A DNA stretch of 48,588 bases from Psychrobacter pacificensis (GCF_900101915.1 NZ_FNAL01000021.1:1-48588), one strand, 5' to 3'. Shown: positions 40,102 through 48,588, counted from the stretch's first letter. A program made the numbers and translations. The notes: a model not told the origin generated them from the sequence alone.

Positions 40102-40286
40102 ATGACTGAAAAGGTTTGTGAAGAAAGAGTTGATGAGTTGTTCTCGCTACAGAACTCTCAGAGAAAGATATTATAGATGCTTTTTTTAGATTTTTTTTGA
40201 GTGGAATTGGAATAAAAATACAAGATGGGTCTTCGAGAATTAATAACTTAAGGTTATTAATTAGCAACTATATAACAAAAAAATAA
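40102..40286 (+). pseudogene. Frameshifted micro-gene between the second and third BLUF-like genes
   Basis: Starting seven bases after the preceding stop, ATG 40102 opens MTEKVCEERVDELFSLQ and then hits a stop at 40174-40176. In another frame the sequence continues as LSEKDIIDAFFRFFLSGIGI and on to NYITKK, ending at TAA 40284-40286. Adding one base near 40153 (QKLSEKD) would restore a single ~61-residue protein. The composition of both halves is protein-like. I do not recognise the family. It could be a decayed gene, a sequencing error, or chance. Confidence 0.4.
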
Positions 40287-40293
40287 GGGGCTA

Positions 40294-40323
40294 TTGATTA
40301 GGATAATTCTTAAATAGTATCTT
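40294..40323 (+). promoter_or_regulatory. Promoter of the third BLUF-like gene
   Basis: TTGATT (40294-40299), 18 bases, TATCTT (40318-40323), then AAGTTA. The ancestral ATG (40354) lies 30 bases downstream, matching the other copies. Confidence 0.7.
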
Positions 40324-40353
40324 AAGTTAAATGGATTTTTAATTAGATACCTT

Positions 40354-40377
40354 ATGCGTAGATTTATTGAATTCTAA
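40354..40377 (+). other. Seven-codon open frame ahead of the third BLUF-like gene
   Basis: ATG 40354 sits where the other copies start and reads MRRFIEF before TAA (40375-40377). The same frame then leads, without another stop, into the gene proper at ATG 40396. The first copy begins similarly (MHKVIEY). It is either a decayed original N-terminus or an upstream mini-frame. Confidence 0.6.
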
Positions 40378-40395
40378 TTTAGAAGAGAGAAGGGA

Positions 40396-40857
40396 ATGAT
40401 TTCAGACGAGAGAAATAAAAACGGTGCTCACATTCTCACCAGTCTAACGTATATTGGCAAAAACCGCGAAAAAGATAATGGCGTGAAAATGGCCCGTACT
40501 TTTGAGATAGCAAGACGAAACAACGAGAAAAGCGGTATAACCTCAGCACTGGCCATCAACGACAACTATATTATTCAAAATATTGAAGGTTCAAGACTTG
40601 ATGTCAACGAGCTGATAACGAGGATTATCACGGAACGTCCACATCTTTTTATCCATGTTGTAGATATTAAAGAGGTAGAGACACGTAAATGGGATGGATT
40701 TTTGATCAGATACTTAGCATCAACTCCTGAATATGAAGCACATACCCTCAGACATTTTTCGGCAGGTACTGACTTTAATCCCTACCTAATGCCGAAAGAT
40801 CGAATCACAAGTTTTATGGATGCGCTGTTCACAGATGAACTGCTTAACGATATCTAA
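40396..40857 (+). CDS. BLUF-domain protein (BlsA-like), third copy
   Basis: A 153-residue protein, the best preserved of the three. Expected flavin-pocket residues Tyr19 (SLTYIG), Asn43 (RRNNEKSGITSAL) and Gln61 (YIIQNIEG) are present. Near the end of the domain, TRKWDGFLIRY has Phe102 and Ile104 where AppA has Trp104 and Met106. The C-terminal extension (LRHFSAGTDFNPYLM...SFMDALF) matches the architecture of BlsA-type short BLUF proteins. There is no output domain, so signalling would be by protein contact. The ATG has AGAAGGGA directly before it. A bidirectional terminator follows 155 bases later. Confidence 0.82.
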   Translation: MISDERNKNGAHILTSLTYIGKNREKDNGVKMARTFEIARRNNEKSGITSALAINDNYIIQNIEGSRLDVNELITRIITERPHLFIHVVDIKEVETRKWDGFLIRYLASTPEYEAHTLRHFSAGTDFNPYLMPKDRITSFMDALFTDELLNDI

Positions 40858-41011
40858 ATGGAGCGTATCTGTTCGCTACAACTGTGTTTTTTCACTCTAC
40901 TTTTAATCGTTTCTAGTTTTGGTGGCTCTTAGTTTTAATATTCAAATATGGCCAGACATTTTTCTGCTGTAGTACAAATTTTTGTTCTTGGTAATACAAA
41001 CCTTTATTAGT

Positions 41012-41052
41012 ACAAAAAAGCTGCCCATACATTGTGTATGGGCGGCTTTTTG
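41012..41052. terminator. Bidirectional terminator between the BLUF array and parC
   Basis: GCTGCCCATACA pairs with TGTATGGGCGGC (one T·G) around TTG, with six A's on the left and five T's on the right. Confidence 0.92.
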
Positions 41053-41104
41053 ATGCGTGATAGCTGGGTTTTAATCTAGCTTGATCAAACTTGAGAGACC
41101 AAAA

Positions 41105-43411
41105 CTACCCAACCTCAACACTCGTTACATTCTGAAAGCCTCGTGGTAACCGTCCGCCGCGATTACCGCGAGTGCCCGTATAGTTAGCCAAGTCATTTGG
41201 CTTGAGTGTCACGTGGCGTTTGCCAGCAGTAATGACGAGGCTGTTTTGTAAACTGAGTGGCGTAATAGCCAGCACTTCTTCATCATCTTTCAGCTTAATC
41301 AGTTTGTTTCCTTTACCGCGAGCCTGTTCGGGCAAATCATCGAGGGCAAATATTAGTAGATATCCGGCATTGGTTACCACTGCGACATGGTCAGGCGTTA
41401 TCTCTAACTTGGTGGTCTCGTCGTCAGTGTTATCCGCCATTTTTACTGGCGCATCGATACGAGCGACAGACAGCAGGCGACTATCGGCAGCGAGGTTAAT
41501 GACATTCTTGCCTGCCTTTTGATTGCTGTCTAAATTACCAAGGGTGTTGATAAAGCCATAACCTTGCGAGCTGGCAAGAATGATGCGTTGATCGTCAGCA
41601 CCAGTCAATAGCTGCTCAAAGCTGGCACCTGCTGGCGGTTTTAACACACTGGTCAGCGGATCGCCTTGACCACGCGCGGAGGCAAGGTTGTGCGTATCAA
41701 TACTATAGCTGCGTCCTGTACTATCGAGGACGTAAATTTTCTCATTGGACTTGCCGCGCACGTGCGCTTGATAACTGTCCCCTGAGCGATAACTCATACC
41801 AGCGGCATCGACATCATGGCCTTTGGCCGCGCGAATCCAGCCCGCTTTCGATAGGATAGCGGTGACCGGCTCGCTCGGTACGAGGTCTGACTCTTTTAAT
41901 GCTTGTGCTTCTTCGCGTTCTGCTAATGGCGACACACGCTCATTGCCGTGTTCTTTCATATCGGCGGTGAGCTCTTCAATCATCAGATTGGTGAGACTGT
42001 CTGGATTGTCCAAGTACTCTTGGATGGTGGCGCGTTCGGCAGCGAGTTCATCTTGCTCGCGGCGTAGCTCAATTTCCTCTAACTTTGCCAACTGACGCAA
42101 ACGAATATCCAAGATAGCATTGGCCTGAATATCAGTCAGGTTATAGTCCTGCATCAATGTTGCTTTTGGATCGTCTTCTTCACGAATGATACGTATGACT
42201 TCATCGATATTGAGATACGCAATTAGCAAACCTGCAAGGACGTGCAAGCGCTTATCGATTTTATCAAGACGATATTGCAGACGGCGTGTGACGACTGAGC
42301 GGCGACAAATGAGCCATTCTTCTAAGATTTCTTTTAGATTTTTGACCTGTGGCTTACCATTGAGGCCAATCATGTTCATATTGACGCGGTAGTTGCTCTC
42401 AAGATCGGTGCTAGCAAACAGATGGCTCATAACGCGATCGACATCGACGCGCGTTGAGCGCAATTCTAATACGATACGACAAGCGTTCTCATGATCTGAT
42501 TCATCATGAATATCGGTAATCCAAGGCAGTTTTTTATCCGTCATGAGCTTGGCGATTTGCTCTTGGATTTTGTTGCCTGAGACTTGGTAGGGCAGCGCGT
42601 CAATAATGACTAAATTCTTCTCTTTGGGGTCGATATGAAAAGTCGCGCGCATTTTGTAACTTCCACGCCCTGTTTCATACATCGCCTGCAAGTCTTTTTT
42701 GCTAGTGATGATTTCAGCTGGCGTTGGCAAATCTGGTGCTGGTATTGACTGGGTAAGCTGCTTAACAGACAGCTCAGGATTTTTTAATAAACGAATAGCA
42801 GCACGTACCACTTCGTTAAGGTTATGCGGCGGAATGTCAGTTGCCATGCCAACCGCGATTCCTGTAGTGCCGTTTAATAAAATATTGGGCAGGCGAGCGG
42901 GTAGAGTGGTTGGCTCTTGTATCGTGCCGTCAAAGTTATCTTGCCAATCGACCGTGCCTTGTCCCAACTCTGCAAGTAGGGTGTTGGCATAAGCAGACAT
43001 TTTGGCTTCGGTATAACGCATGGCCGCAAAGGACTTAGGATCATCAGGGCTACCCCAGTTACCTTGACCCGTGATAAGCGGATAGCGATAGCTGAACGGC
43101 TGTGCCATTAATACCATGGCTTCATAACACGCGCTGTCACCATGTGGATGGTATTTACCGAGCACATCACCGACCGTACGTGCAGATTTTTTTGCCTTGG
43201 CAGAGGATTTTAGCCCAAGCTCGCTCATGGCGTAGACAATACGGCGCTGAACAGGTTTTAGGCCGTCAGCGATATTTGGTAGCGCCCGATCCATGATGAC
43301 GTACATGGCATAATTGAGGTAGGCCTGCTCAGTGAACTCTGCCACTGAGCGAGTATCCATCGGCTCATTAGGAATGATTGGGGCAACAGTAGGATCAATA
43401 ACATCAGACAT
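41105..43411 (-). CDS. parC: DNA topoisomerase IV subunit A
   Basis: With ParE, decatenates daughter chromosomes. The 768-residue protein matches ParC rather than GyrA: the region after [16 protein letters not shown] reads [20 protein letters not shown], and [20 protein letters not shown] is the ParC form. The catalytic tyrosine is about Tyr133 (AAMRYTE). The quinolone-determining Ser93 and Glu97 ([11 protein letters not shown]. coli S80 and E84) are wild type. The C-terminal beta-pinwheel begins after about 500. The N-terminus is some 13 residues longer than in E. coli. parE is not adjacent. The ribosome binding site before ATG 43411 is weak. Confidence 0.96.
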   Translation of the reverse strand: MSDVIDPTVAPIIPNEPMDTRSVAEFTEQAYLNYAMYVIMDRALPNIADGLKPVQRRIVYAMSELGLKSSAKAKKSARTVGDVLGKYHPHGDSACYEAMVLMAQPFSYRYPLITGQGNWGSPDDPKSFAAMRYTEAKMSAYANTLLAELGQGTVDWQDNFDGTIQEPTTLPARLPNILLNGTTGIAVGMATDIPPHNLNEVVRAAIRLLKNPELSVKQLTQSIPAPDLPTPAEIITSKKDLQAMYETGRGSYKMRATFHIDPKEKNLVIIDALPYQVSGNKIQEQIAKLMTDKKLPWITDIHDESDHENACRIVLELRSTRVDVDRVMSHLFASTDLESNYRVNMNMIGLNGKPQVKNLKEILEEWLICRRSVVTRRLQYRLDKIDKRLHVLAGLLIAYLNIDEVIRIIREEDDPKATLMQDYNLTDIQANAILDIRLRQLAKLEEIELRREQDELAAERATIQEYLDNPDSLTNLMIEELTADMKEHGNERVSPLAEREEAQALKESDLVPSEPVTAILSKAGWIRAAKGHDVDAAGMSYRSGDSYQAHVRGKSNEKIYVLDSTGRSYSIDTHNLASARGQGDPLTSVLKPPAGASFEQLLTGADDQRIILASSQGYGFINTLGNLDSNQKAGKNVINLAADSRLLSVARIDAPVKMADNTDDETTKLEITPDHVAVVTNAGYLLIFALDDLPEQARGKGNKLIKLKDDEEVLAITPLSLQNSLVITAGKRHVTLKPNDLANYTGTRGNRGGRLPRGFQNVTSVEVG

Positions 43412-44189
43412 AAAATAGACTTCGCTTATGAGTTTTTAATTAGTATGGTTTATATAGTTAGGCATAGTATAGGTGTGAACTGCACCGTATGCTCATTTAG
43501 GTTCGGCGCGATATTCACGTAAAAATAAGATAGTGCTATCGTAAAGGATATTGATCCAATTAAAAAGACATGTATCAGAATATACGACAGCTCATGACGT
43601 GCTTATACTGGCTTTTATAGACTTTACTTGCCATGTCCCCTTACGTGGCTTTTATAGATAAAGTTAAGTATAGTAAACCTAACATTTATTTTTAATAAAT
43701 ATCTTAGAGTGACAGTGCCGAATTAGTGACAGAACCGGCGCAGCTAAACCGAGCAGCGACAAAGAGAAGAGGGAGCTTACTGTAACTTTACGCCGCTCAC
43801 TGGGCCAGCTGATGCCCTCGAGAGCACAGGCGAAGGCAGTTTTATTATGTAAATATTGTGTCTAAAATAAAAGAGATACTGTGGGTAAAATTCAGTGACA
43901 TGACCAGTTTTTGTTGGTATAAATAATTGATATTAATGAAAATATCAGCCGTCAAGCCAGTTTGAGAACTCGTATAACAATCTTTTGTATTGAGTAGTCT
44001 ATATAAAGTGTGTATGTTAATGAACAAAGGGCTATTTACCACTACATTGTTTGCTCATCACCTTACGACTATATCGCAGCCTCGCTTGTCATCATGATGG
44101 TGAGACTGCGCTCTGGTTTTTCGTCTGTTTATCACACTGTGATTTGCATGAGCTGACGGTAATGTATTATTACTAGGAGAGAAAAGATT
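43412..44189. other. Gene-free region between parC and the first fadD, with a GC-rich patch
   Basis: About 780 bases between divergent genes. Most is AT-rich, but about 43733-43840 is clearly GC-richer, with stretches such as GAACCGGCGCAGCTAAACCG and GCCAGCTGATGCCCTCGAGA. GTGACAG occurs twice just before it (43709 and 43726). On the minus strand the patch reads ACALEGISWPSERRKVTVSS and continues to PVLS without a stop for about 40 codons, though it has no start codon or ribosome binding site. It may be a gene remnant, a dispersed repeat or a small RNA. Confidence 0.4.
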
Positions 44190-45917
44190 ATGGAAGATCA
44201 AGGTAACCTGATTCGTCGCAACGACAAAGTATGGCTCAAAACATACGAAAAACTTGGCATTCAGTATGATATTGATATGCCGCCAGCCAACACCTCATTG
44301 ATTGATATCATTGAGCAAAACTTTATCAATCATGCAGGCAAAACGGCGTTTGTCTGTATGGATGTTAAGCTGTCTTACGAAGAGTTGGATCTCTATAGTA
44401 AACAAGTTGCCGCTTACCTTCAGTCATTAGGACTACAAAAAGGCGATAAAGTGGCAGTAATGATGCCTAATATTTTGCAGCTACCAGTTGCGGTGCTAGG
44501 GGTGCTACGTGCTGGTATGACATTGGTCAACGTCAACCCACTTTATACCAGCAAAGAGCTGTCACATCAGTTAACAGATTCAGATACCAAAGTTTTGATT
44601 TTGCTTGAGAACTTTGCCAAAACTTATGAAGATATCGGCCAAGACCTCGTCGATCATGTCGTAGTTGCCTCAATGGGTGATATGATGAGTCCGCTCAAGG
44701 GCTTTATTGTCAATGCCGTGGTACGTCACGTCAAAAAAATGGTGCCTGCTTATCATATCAAAGGCAGCGTCAAGTTCAAAAAAGCAATGAACCTTTTTTC
44801 TGCTAAAAGCTATAAACGTCCTAACAATATCAGCCTCGATGATGTCGCTGTACTTCAGTACACGGGCGGTACGACAGGGGTGGCCAAAGGCGCTATGCTA
44901 ACGCATGGTAACTTGGTGGCTAACTTGATCCAAAGCGATACTTATTTAGGCGATACTTTTGACAAGTTTGAGAAGAGTAATGAGCAGCCAGTGATTATGA
45001 CGGCACTGCCGCTATATCATATTTTCTCATTTACTGTTTGTGGTATGTTTGGCCTATACCGTGGTTGCATCGGGCTGCTAGTACCAAACCCACGTGATCT
45101 ACCAAGTTTGATCAAAGCATATAAAGACTATCCACCCGCATTTTTCCCAGCAGTGAATACGTTGTTCACCGCCTTAGCCAATAACGCAGAGTTTAAGTCT
45201 TTGGATCATAGTAAGCTGGTCTCTTCAATGGGCGGTGGTATGGCAGTACTTGGCTCAACGGCTGAGCAATGGCAGCAAGTGACGGGCAACGTCATCTCGC
45301 AAGGCTACGGCTTATCTGAGACAGCACCTGTGGCCACTGCCACCCCCATGGGTAGCACCGTTTTTGATGGTACGATTGGTCTACCAGTACCTGGCACCGA
45401 TGTTGCGATCTTGGATGAAGAAGGCAATGAAGTGGCCTTGGGTGAGCGTGGTGAGATTAGTATTCGTGGTCCGCAGGTAATGAAAGGCTACTGGAAGCGT
45501 GATGACGCGACTGCTGAGGTTATGACGTCTGACGGTTATTTCCGCACAGGCGATATCGGTATCATGGATGAAAACGGCTACTTTAGAATTGTCGATCGCA
45601 AAAAAGACATGATTTTGGTCTCAGGCTTCAACGTGTATCCAAATGAAGTAGAAGACGCCATGTCCACCCATCCAAAAATTTTGGAATGCGGGGTTATTGG
45701 CATTGATGATGAGAAGAGTGGTGAAGTGCCCAAAATTTATGTGGTACGTAGTGACGCTAGTCTGACCGCAGAGGGAGTCATTGAGTATGGCAAAGAAAAC
45801 CTAACTGGCTACAAACGTCCTCGCCATGTTGAGTTTATTGACGAGCTACCAAAATCGAACGTCGGTAAAATCTTACGTAAAGACTTACGAGCACTCGAAG
45901 AGAAAAACCACGGTTAA
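44190..45917 (+). CDS. fadD: Long-chain acyl-CoA synthetase, first paralog
   Basis: Activates fatty acids to acyl-CoA through an acyl-adenylate, at the inner membrane. The 575-residue protein belongs to the AMP-binding superfamily. It shows the ATP/AMP motif YTGGTTGVAKGAMLTHGNL (about 225-243), the adenine-binding GYGLSETAP, the fatty-acyl-CoA synthetase signature DGYFRTGDIGIMDENGYF with VDRKKDMILVSGFNVYP, and the catalytic C-terminal lysine in PKSNVGKILRK. GGAGAG precedes the ATG. A second paralog follows after 440 bases. E. coli FadD has 561 residues. Confidence 0.93.
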   Translation: MEDQGNLIRRNDKVWLKTYEKLGIQYDIDMPPANTSLIDIIEQNFINHAGKTAFVCMDVKLSYEELDLYSKQVAAYLQSLGLQKGDKVAVMMPNILQLPVAVLGVLRAGMTLVNVNPLYTSKELSHQLTDSDTKVLILLENFAKTYEDIGQDLVDHVVVASMGDMMSPLKGFIVNAVVRHVKKMVPAYHIKGSVKFKKAMNLFSAKSYKRPNNISLDDVAVLQYTGGTTGVAKGAMLTHGNLVANLIQSDTYLGDTFDKFEKSNEQPVIMTALPLYHIFSFTVCGMFGLYRGCIGLLVPNPRDLPSLIKAYKDYPPAFFPAVNTLFTALANNAEFKSLDHSKLVSSMGGGMAVLGSTAEQWQQVTGNVISQGYGLSETAPVATATPMGSTVFDGTIGLPVPGTDVAILDEEGNEVALGERGEISIRGPQVMKGYWKRDDATAEVMTSDGYFRTGDIGIMDENGYFRIVDRKKDMILVSGFNVYPNEVEDAMSTHPKILECGVIGIDDEKSGEVPKIYVVRSDASLTAEGVIEYGKENLTGYKRPRHVEFIDELPKSNVGKILRKDLRALEEKNHG

Positions 45918-46031
45918 TCTACGAAGGCTTATGTTTAGATGGGGTTTTATCACTGGCTATTTATAAGTACCTCTATGATTGATTGGTACTTGTAATATGC
46001 TGAGTAACCAGATTTAGTTATTGTTATAACC

Positions 46032-46070
46032 AAAATGATAAGGTTGTCTCGTGCTGCCTTATCATTTTTT
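46032..46070 (+). terminator. Terminator after the first fadD
   Basis: AAAATGATAAGG (46032-46043) pairs perfectly with CCTTATCATTTT (46057-46068), followed by TT. The two fadD genes are thus probably separate transcripts. The rest of the 45918-46357 gap has no gene; a possible promoter is TTGCAA (46202-46207) with TGATAT 17 bases on. Confidence 0.85.
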
Positions 46071-46357
46071 GTCTTTGTGCCTGTTGTGAATAGTGAGGCA
46101 TAAGGAGTATAGATAGAGAATTTTTAGTAAAAATGCTATAGTGCCAGCCAAGAGGTTTTTGCATTTATTTATAATAGAGTGATGATTTTACTCAATATGA
46201 CTTGCAAAGCGATTACTATAAAAATGATATAGCTACGCTGACCTGTGAGCTCATTTAATACGATTTCACCATGCTGCATCAAACATTACACCATCAAAAA
46301 AACAGAGTTTTTATATAAAGTATTCTATGTTTTTAACAGTAATATTTAAGGAAAATT

Positions 46358-48157
46358 ATGACGGACAATATCAATAAAGAGACAACAGATAATAACGCTG
46401 GCACCAGTGATAAAGGCAATGCATCTGAGTATATTTATCAAGACAATGCATTCCCTACTATGCCGACTATCGCCAGTGACAGTCCATGGTTGAGCGCTTA
46501 TGAGCGTTATAGCATTGATGCTACGATTGAGATGCCAGAGGACAGTACCTCTTTACTTGATGTGTTTGAGCGTAATTTTAACCGTTATGGCCAAAAAACG
46601 GCCTATATCTGCATGGGCGCCTCGATTAGTTTTAAGCAATTGGACCTATATAGCCGCCAGATTGCCAGTTATTTGCAATCGCTAGGGTTGGTTAAAGGCG
46701 ATAAGGTTGGGGTTATGATGCCCAACCTCTTGCAGTATCCGATCATCGCGCTAGGTGTCATTCGCGCCGGTATGATACTCGTCAATGTAAACCCTTTATA
46801 TACCAGTCGCGAATTGTCCCATCAGCTCCATGACAGTGGTGCCAAAGCCTTATTCATCGTTGAGAATTTTGCGAAAACCTATCAAGATGCCGAAGATAAA
46901 GGGCAGATTGAGCATGTTGTCGTCTGTAAGATTGGGGATATGCTGGGTACGGTCAAAGGGGTCGTGGTCAACCTCGTCGCTCGTCATATCAAAAAAATGA
47001 TTCCTCCTTATCGAATCCCAAATAGCGTGAGCTTTAAGGAAGCATTGAGCGCAGTCTCTGCCAGTCATTATGAGCGTCCTGAGTTGAACTTGAGTGATGT
47101 GGCATTACTACAATATACAGGCGGGACGACAGGCGTGGCGAAAGGGGCAATGCTATCTCATGGCAACTTAGTCGCCAATATGCTACAGGTTAATGCACTG
47201 ATGAATAGTGCATTCGAAGATGATATAGACAGCAGAGATGTCATCTTGACAGCACTGCCGTTGTATCATGTGTTCTCATTTATGGTATGCGGTATATGTA
47301 GCATGTACCAGGGTTATACAGGCTTGCTTATTCCTAACCCGCGCGATCTCGATGGGCTTATCAAAGAGATGGGTAAATACAAACCTTCTTTTATCCCAGC
47401 TGTGAATACGCTATTTAATGGCTTAGTGCACAAAGACAGCTTTGCAGACCTAGATTTCTCTAATCTAAAAGCCTCTATCGGCGGTGGTATGTCCGTATTG
47501 CCGAGCGTTGCCAAAGAGTGGCATAAAATCACAGGTCTACCTATCGTTGAAGGCTATGGACTATCTGAGACGTCACCAATCGTTGCTTTTAACCCAATGA
47601 CCATCGCAGAGTTTACTGGCAAGATTGGTATTCCTGCACCTAGCACCGATGTCGTGCTCATCGATGAAGAAGAAAACGTCGTCGCGCTGGGTGATCGCGG
47701 TGAGATATGCGTCAAAGGTCCACAGGTGATGATTGGTTATCAAAACCGTCCAAAAGAAACAACCGAGTCCTTTACCGCGAGTGGCTACCTAAAAACCGGT
47801 GACATTGGCATTATGGACGAAAAAGGCTTTATCAAAATTGTTGATCGCAAAAAAGACATGATCTTGGTATCTGGTTTTAATGTATATCCAAATGAAATCG
47901 AAGAAGCCATGAGTGAGCATCCAGCTGTGGTAGAGTGCGGTGCCATTGGCGTTCCTAATGATGAGCGCGGTGAAGAGCCAAAAGTATTTGTGGTCAAAAA
48001 AGGCGATGTTACCGAAAAAGAGCTGCTTGAGTACGGCAAAAAACAACTGACTGGCTACAAGCGTCCGCGTCACATACAGTTCGTTGACGAATTACCAAAG
48101 TCGAACGTTGGCAAAATCCTACGTAAAGAATTGCGTAAGATGGAAGGCTTAGAATAG
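46358..48157 (+). CDS. fadD: Long-chain acyl-CoA synthetase, second paralog
   Basis: A 599-residue acyl-CoA synthetase closely related to its upstream neighbour and colinear with it. It has YTGGTTGVAKGAMLSHGNLV, EGYGLSETSP, SGYLKTGDIGIMDEKGF, VDRKKDMILVSGFNVYP, and the C-terminal PKSNVGKILRK with the catalytic lysine. It differs by a polar N-terminal extension of about 25 residues (Asn, Thr and Asp rich) and by diverged substrate-pocket segments, so chain-length preference may differ. AAGGA precedes the ATG. Tandem fadD genes are also known in Pseudomonas. A palindrome and then an IS630-type element follow. Confidence 0.93.
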   Translation: MTDNINKETTDNNAGTSDKGNASEYIYQDNAFPTMPTIASDSPWLSAYERYSIDATIEMPEDSTSLLDVFERNFNRYGQKTAYICMGASISFKQLDLYSRQIASYLQSLGLVKGDKVGVMMPNLLQYPIIALGVIRAGMILVNVNPLYTSRELSHQLHDSGAKALFIVENFAKTYQDAEDKGQIEHVVVCKIGDMLGTVKGVVVNLVARHIKKMIPPYRIPNSVSFKEALSAVSASHYERPELNLSDVALLQYTGGTTGVAKGAMLSHGNLVANMLQVNALMNSAFEDDIDSRDVILTALPLYHVFSFMVCGICSMYQGYTGLLIPNPRDLDGLIKEMGKYKPSFIPAVNTLFNGLVHKDSFADLDFSNLKASIGGGMSVLPSVAKEWHKITGLPIVEGYGLSETSPIVAFNPMTIAEFTGKIGIPAPSTDVVLIDEEENVVALGDRGEICVKGPQVMIGYQNRPKETTESFTASGYLKTGDIGIMDEKGFIKIVDRKKDMILVSGFNVYPNEIEEAMSEHPAVVECGAIGVPNDERGEEPKVFVVKKGDVTEKELLEYGKKQLTGYKRPRHIQFVDELPKSNVGKILRKELRKMEGLE

Positions 48158-48185
48158 CCTCTATCGTCCATTCTTGCCTAACTGA

Positions 48186-48222
48186 CGGCGCAATGGCGGG
48201 CGTGAATCTTGCCATTGCGCCG
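48186..48222 (+). other. Strong hairpin after the second fadD, without a T-run
   Basis: CGGCGCAATGGC (48186-48197) is the exact reverse complement of GCCATTGCGCCG (48211-48222), with a 13-base loop; outer TGAC/GTCA can extend it. It may be the fadD terminator (Rho-dependent type) or a small repeat element. Confidence 0.55.
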
Positions 48223-48254
48223 CTGTCACGTTAGGATATCTTAAGATTTTAGTC

Positions 48255-48588
48255 TATAGTCAGTTCAAAATAAAATTGTTATGGTTAGGACAAACATCAT
48301 AAAACAACTTGGATAAGTCGTTTTCCAACCAGCCTTGGCGTAGAAACTTTACTTGTGCCCATTTCTTTTCAATAGGGTTCAAATCAGGGCTGTACGGTGG
48401 CAGCCATAGAATACGATGACCATGCCTATTCAGTAGCTTTTGAATGCGCTTCTTCTTATGAAATCGAGCGTTATCCATCACAATCACGCATTTGGTTTTA
48501 AGACTTGGGATTAGGGTTTGTTTGCACCAGTTGTAGAATATGCTGCTGTTAATGTTGTGCTTAAAGTAATCTAGTGCAAACAGCATCT
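48255..48588 (-). mobile_element. Insertion sequence of the IS630 family (one end)
   Basis: The element runs off the window. Its inner end is placed near 48255 because the transposase stop lies at 48260 and a TA dinucleotide (the usual IS630 target) stands at 48255-48258. The terminal inverted repeat cannot be checked without the other end. Confidence 0.6.
48260..48588 (-). CDS. IS630-family transposase, C-terminal part (N-terminus outside window)
   Basis: About 109 codons of a DDE-type transposase, open through the window edge. It contains the second catalytic aspartate region VIVMDNARFHKKKRIQKLL and the hallmark LWLPPYSPDLNPIEKKWAQV with the last catalytic glutamate. Both are typical of IS630 (Tc1/mariner-like). 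The C-terminus looks complete (NHNNFILN). The first catalytic aspartate and the DNA-binding domain lie beyond base 48588. Confidence 0.92.
   Translation of the reverse strand, partial: MLFALDYFKHNINSSIFYNWCKQTLIPSLKTKCVIVMDNARFHKKKRIQKLLNRHGHRILWLPPYSPDLNPIEKKWAQVKFLRQGWLENDLSKLFYDVCPNHNNFILN

Noticed and set aside
40079..40267. 62-codon minus-strand frame between BLUF copies
   Set aside because: The plus-strand frames read as a better, although broken, protein; the minus frame has no start signal.
38830..40860. CRISPR array
   Set aside because: The repeats are promoters and diverged genes; there are no short regularly spaced identical repeats.
43720..43840. GC-rich patch as 6S RNA, RNase P RNA or SRP RNA
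   Set aside because: None of the conserved motifs of those RNAs could be found by eye.
43845..44042. 65-codon minus-strand frame upstream of fadD
   Set aside because: No ribosome binding site, odd composition, and no recognisable domain in a region that looks non-coding.

Overview
The window looks like a chromosomal segment of a moderately AT-rich gammaproteobacterium of the family Moraxellaceae, most likely Psychrobacter. The grounds are the gene order (tuf–tRNA-Trp–secE–nusG–rplKAJL–rpoBC; then ponA divergent from pilMNOPQ–aroKB–damX-like–gltBD, the arrangement known from Pseudomonas and Acinetobacter), the protein sequences, and short BLUF photoreceptor-like proteins that resemble Acinetobacter BlsA. 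The species is inferred from sequence character only; no search was run.

Layout. (1) 1-14036: the end of tuf, tRNA-Trp, the protein-export and transcription-factor genes secE and nusG, ribosomal protein genes rplK, rplA, rplJ and rplL, and the RNA polymerase genes rpoB and rpoC. An L10 autoregulatory leader with a recognisable kink-turn precedes rplJ. An attenuator-like terminator follows rplL, then an unusually long rpoB leader. (2) 14137-26164: a small DUF6586-like gene, penicillin-binding protein 1A on the minus strand, and divergently the type IV pilus assembly genes pilMNOPQ with overlapping start and stop codons. Then come shikimate pathway genes aroK and aroB and a SPOR-domain membrane protein in the damX position. 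(3) 26165-33247: gltB and gltD, encoding the two glutamate synthase subunits. An ~820-base leader before gltB carries a perfect palindrome and a strikingly regular three-way-junction RNA fold. (4) 33367-38829: accessory metabolism: a FUSC-type membrane protein, an orphan PotD-like polyamine-binding lipoprotein, an SDR oxidoreductase, a HAD phosphatase and a hemerythrin-like protein. (5) 38799-40857: a small array of three BLUF-like genes, each behind the same promoter (TTGATT-N18-TATCTT). It was shaped by a ~540-base tandem duplication that fused a truncated BLUF gene to a copy of the hemerythrin gene's tail. (6) 41105-48157: parC on the minus strand and two tandem paralogous long-chain acyl-CoA synthetase (fadD) genes. 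(7) 48255-48588: the edge of an IS630-family insertion sequence.

Most of the window is conserved housekeeping sequence. The parts that deserve a second look are the hemerythrin/BLUF array (region 5) and the structured, gene-free leader of gltB (region 3). Smaller oddities are a GC-rich gene-free patch upstream of fadD, a frameshifted micro-gene between two BLUF copies, and several palindromes.
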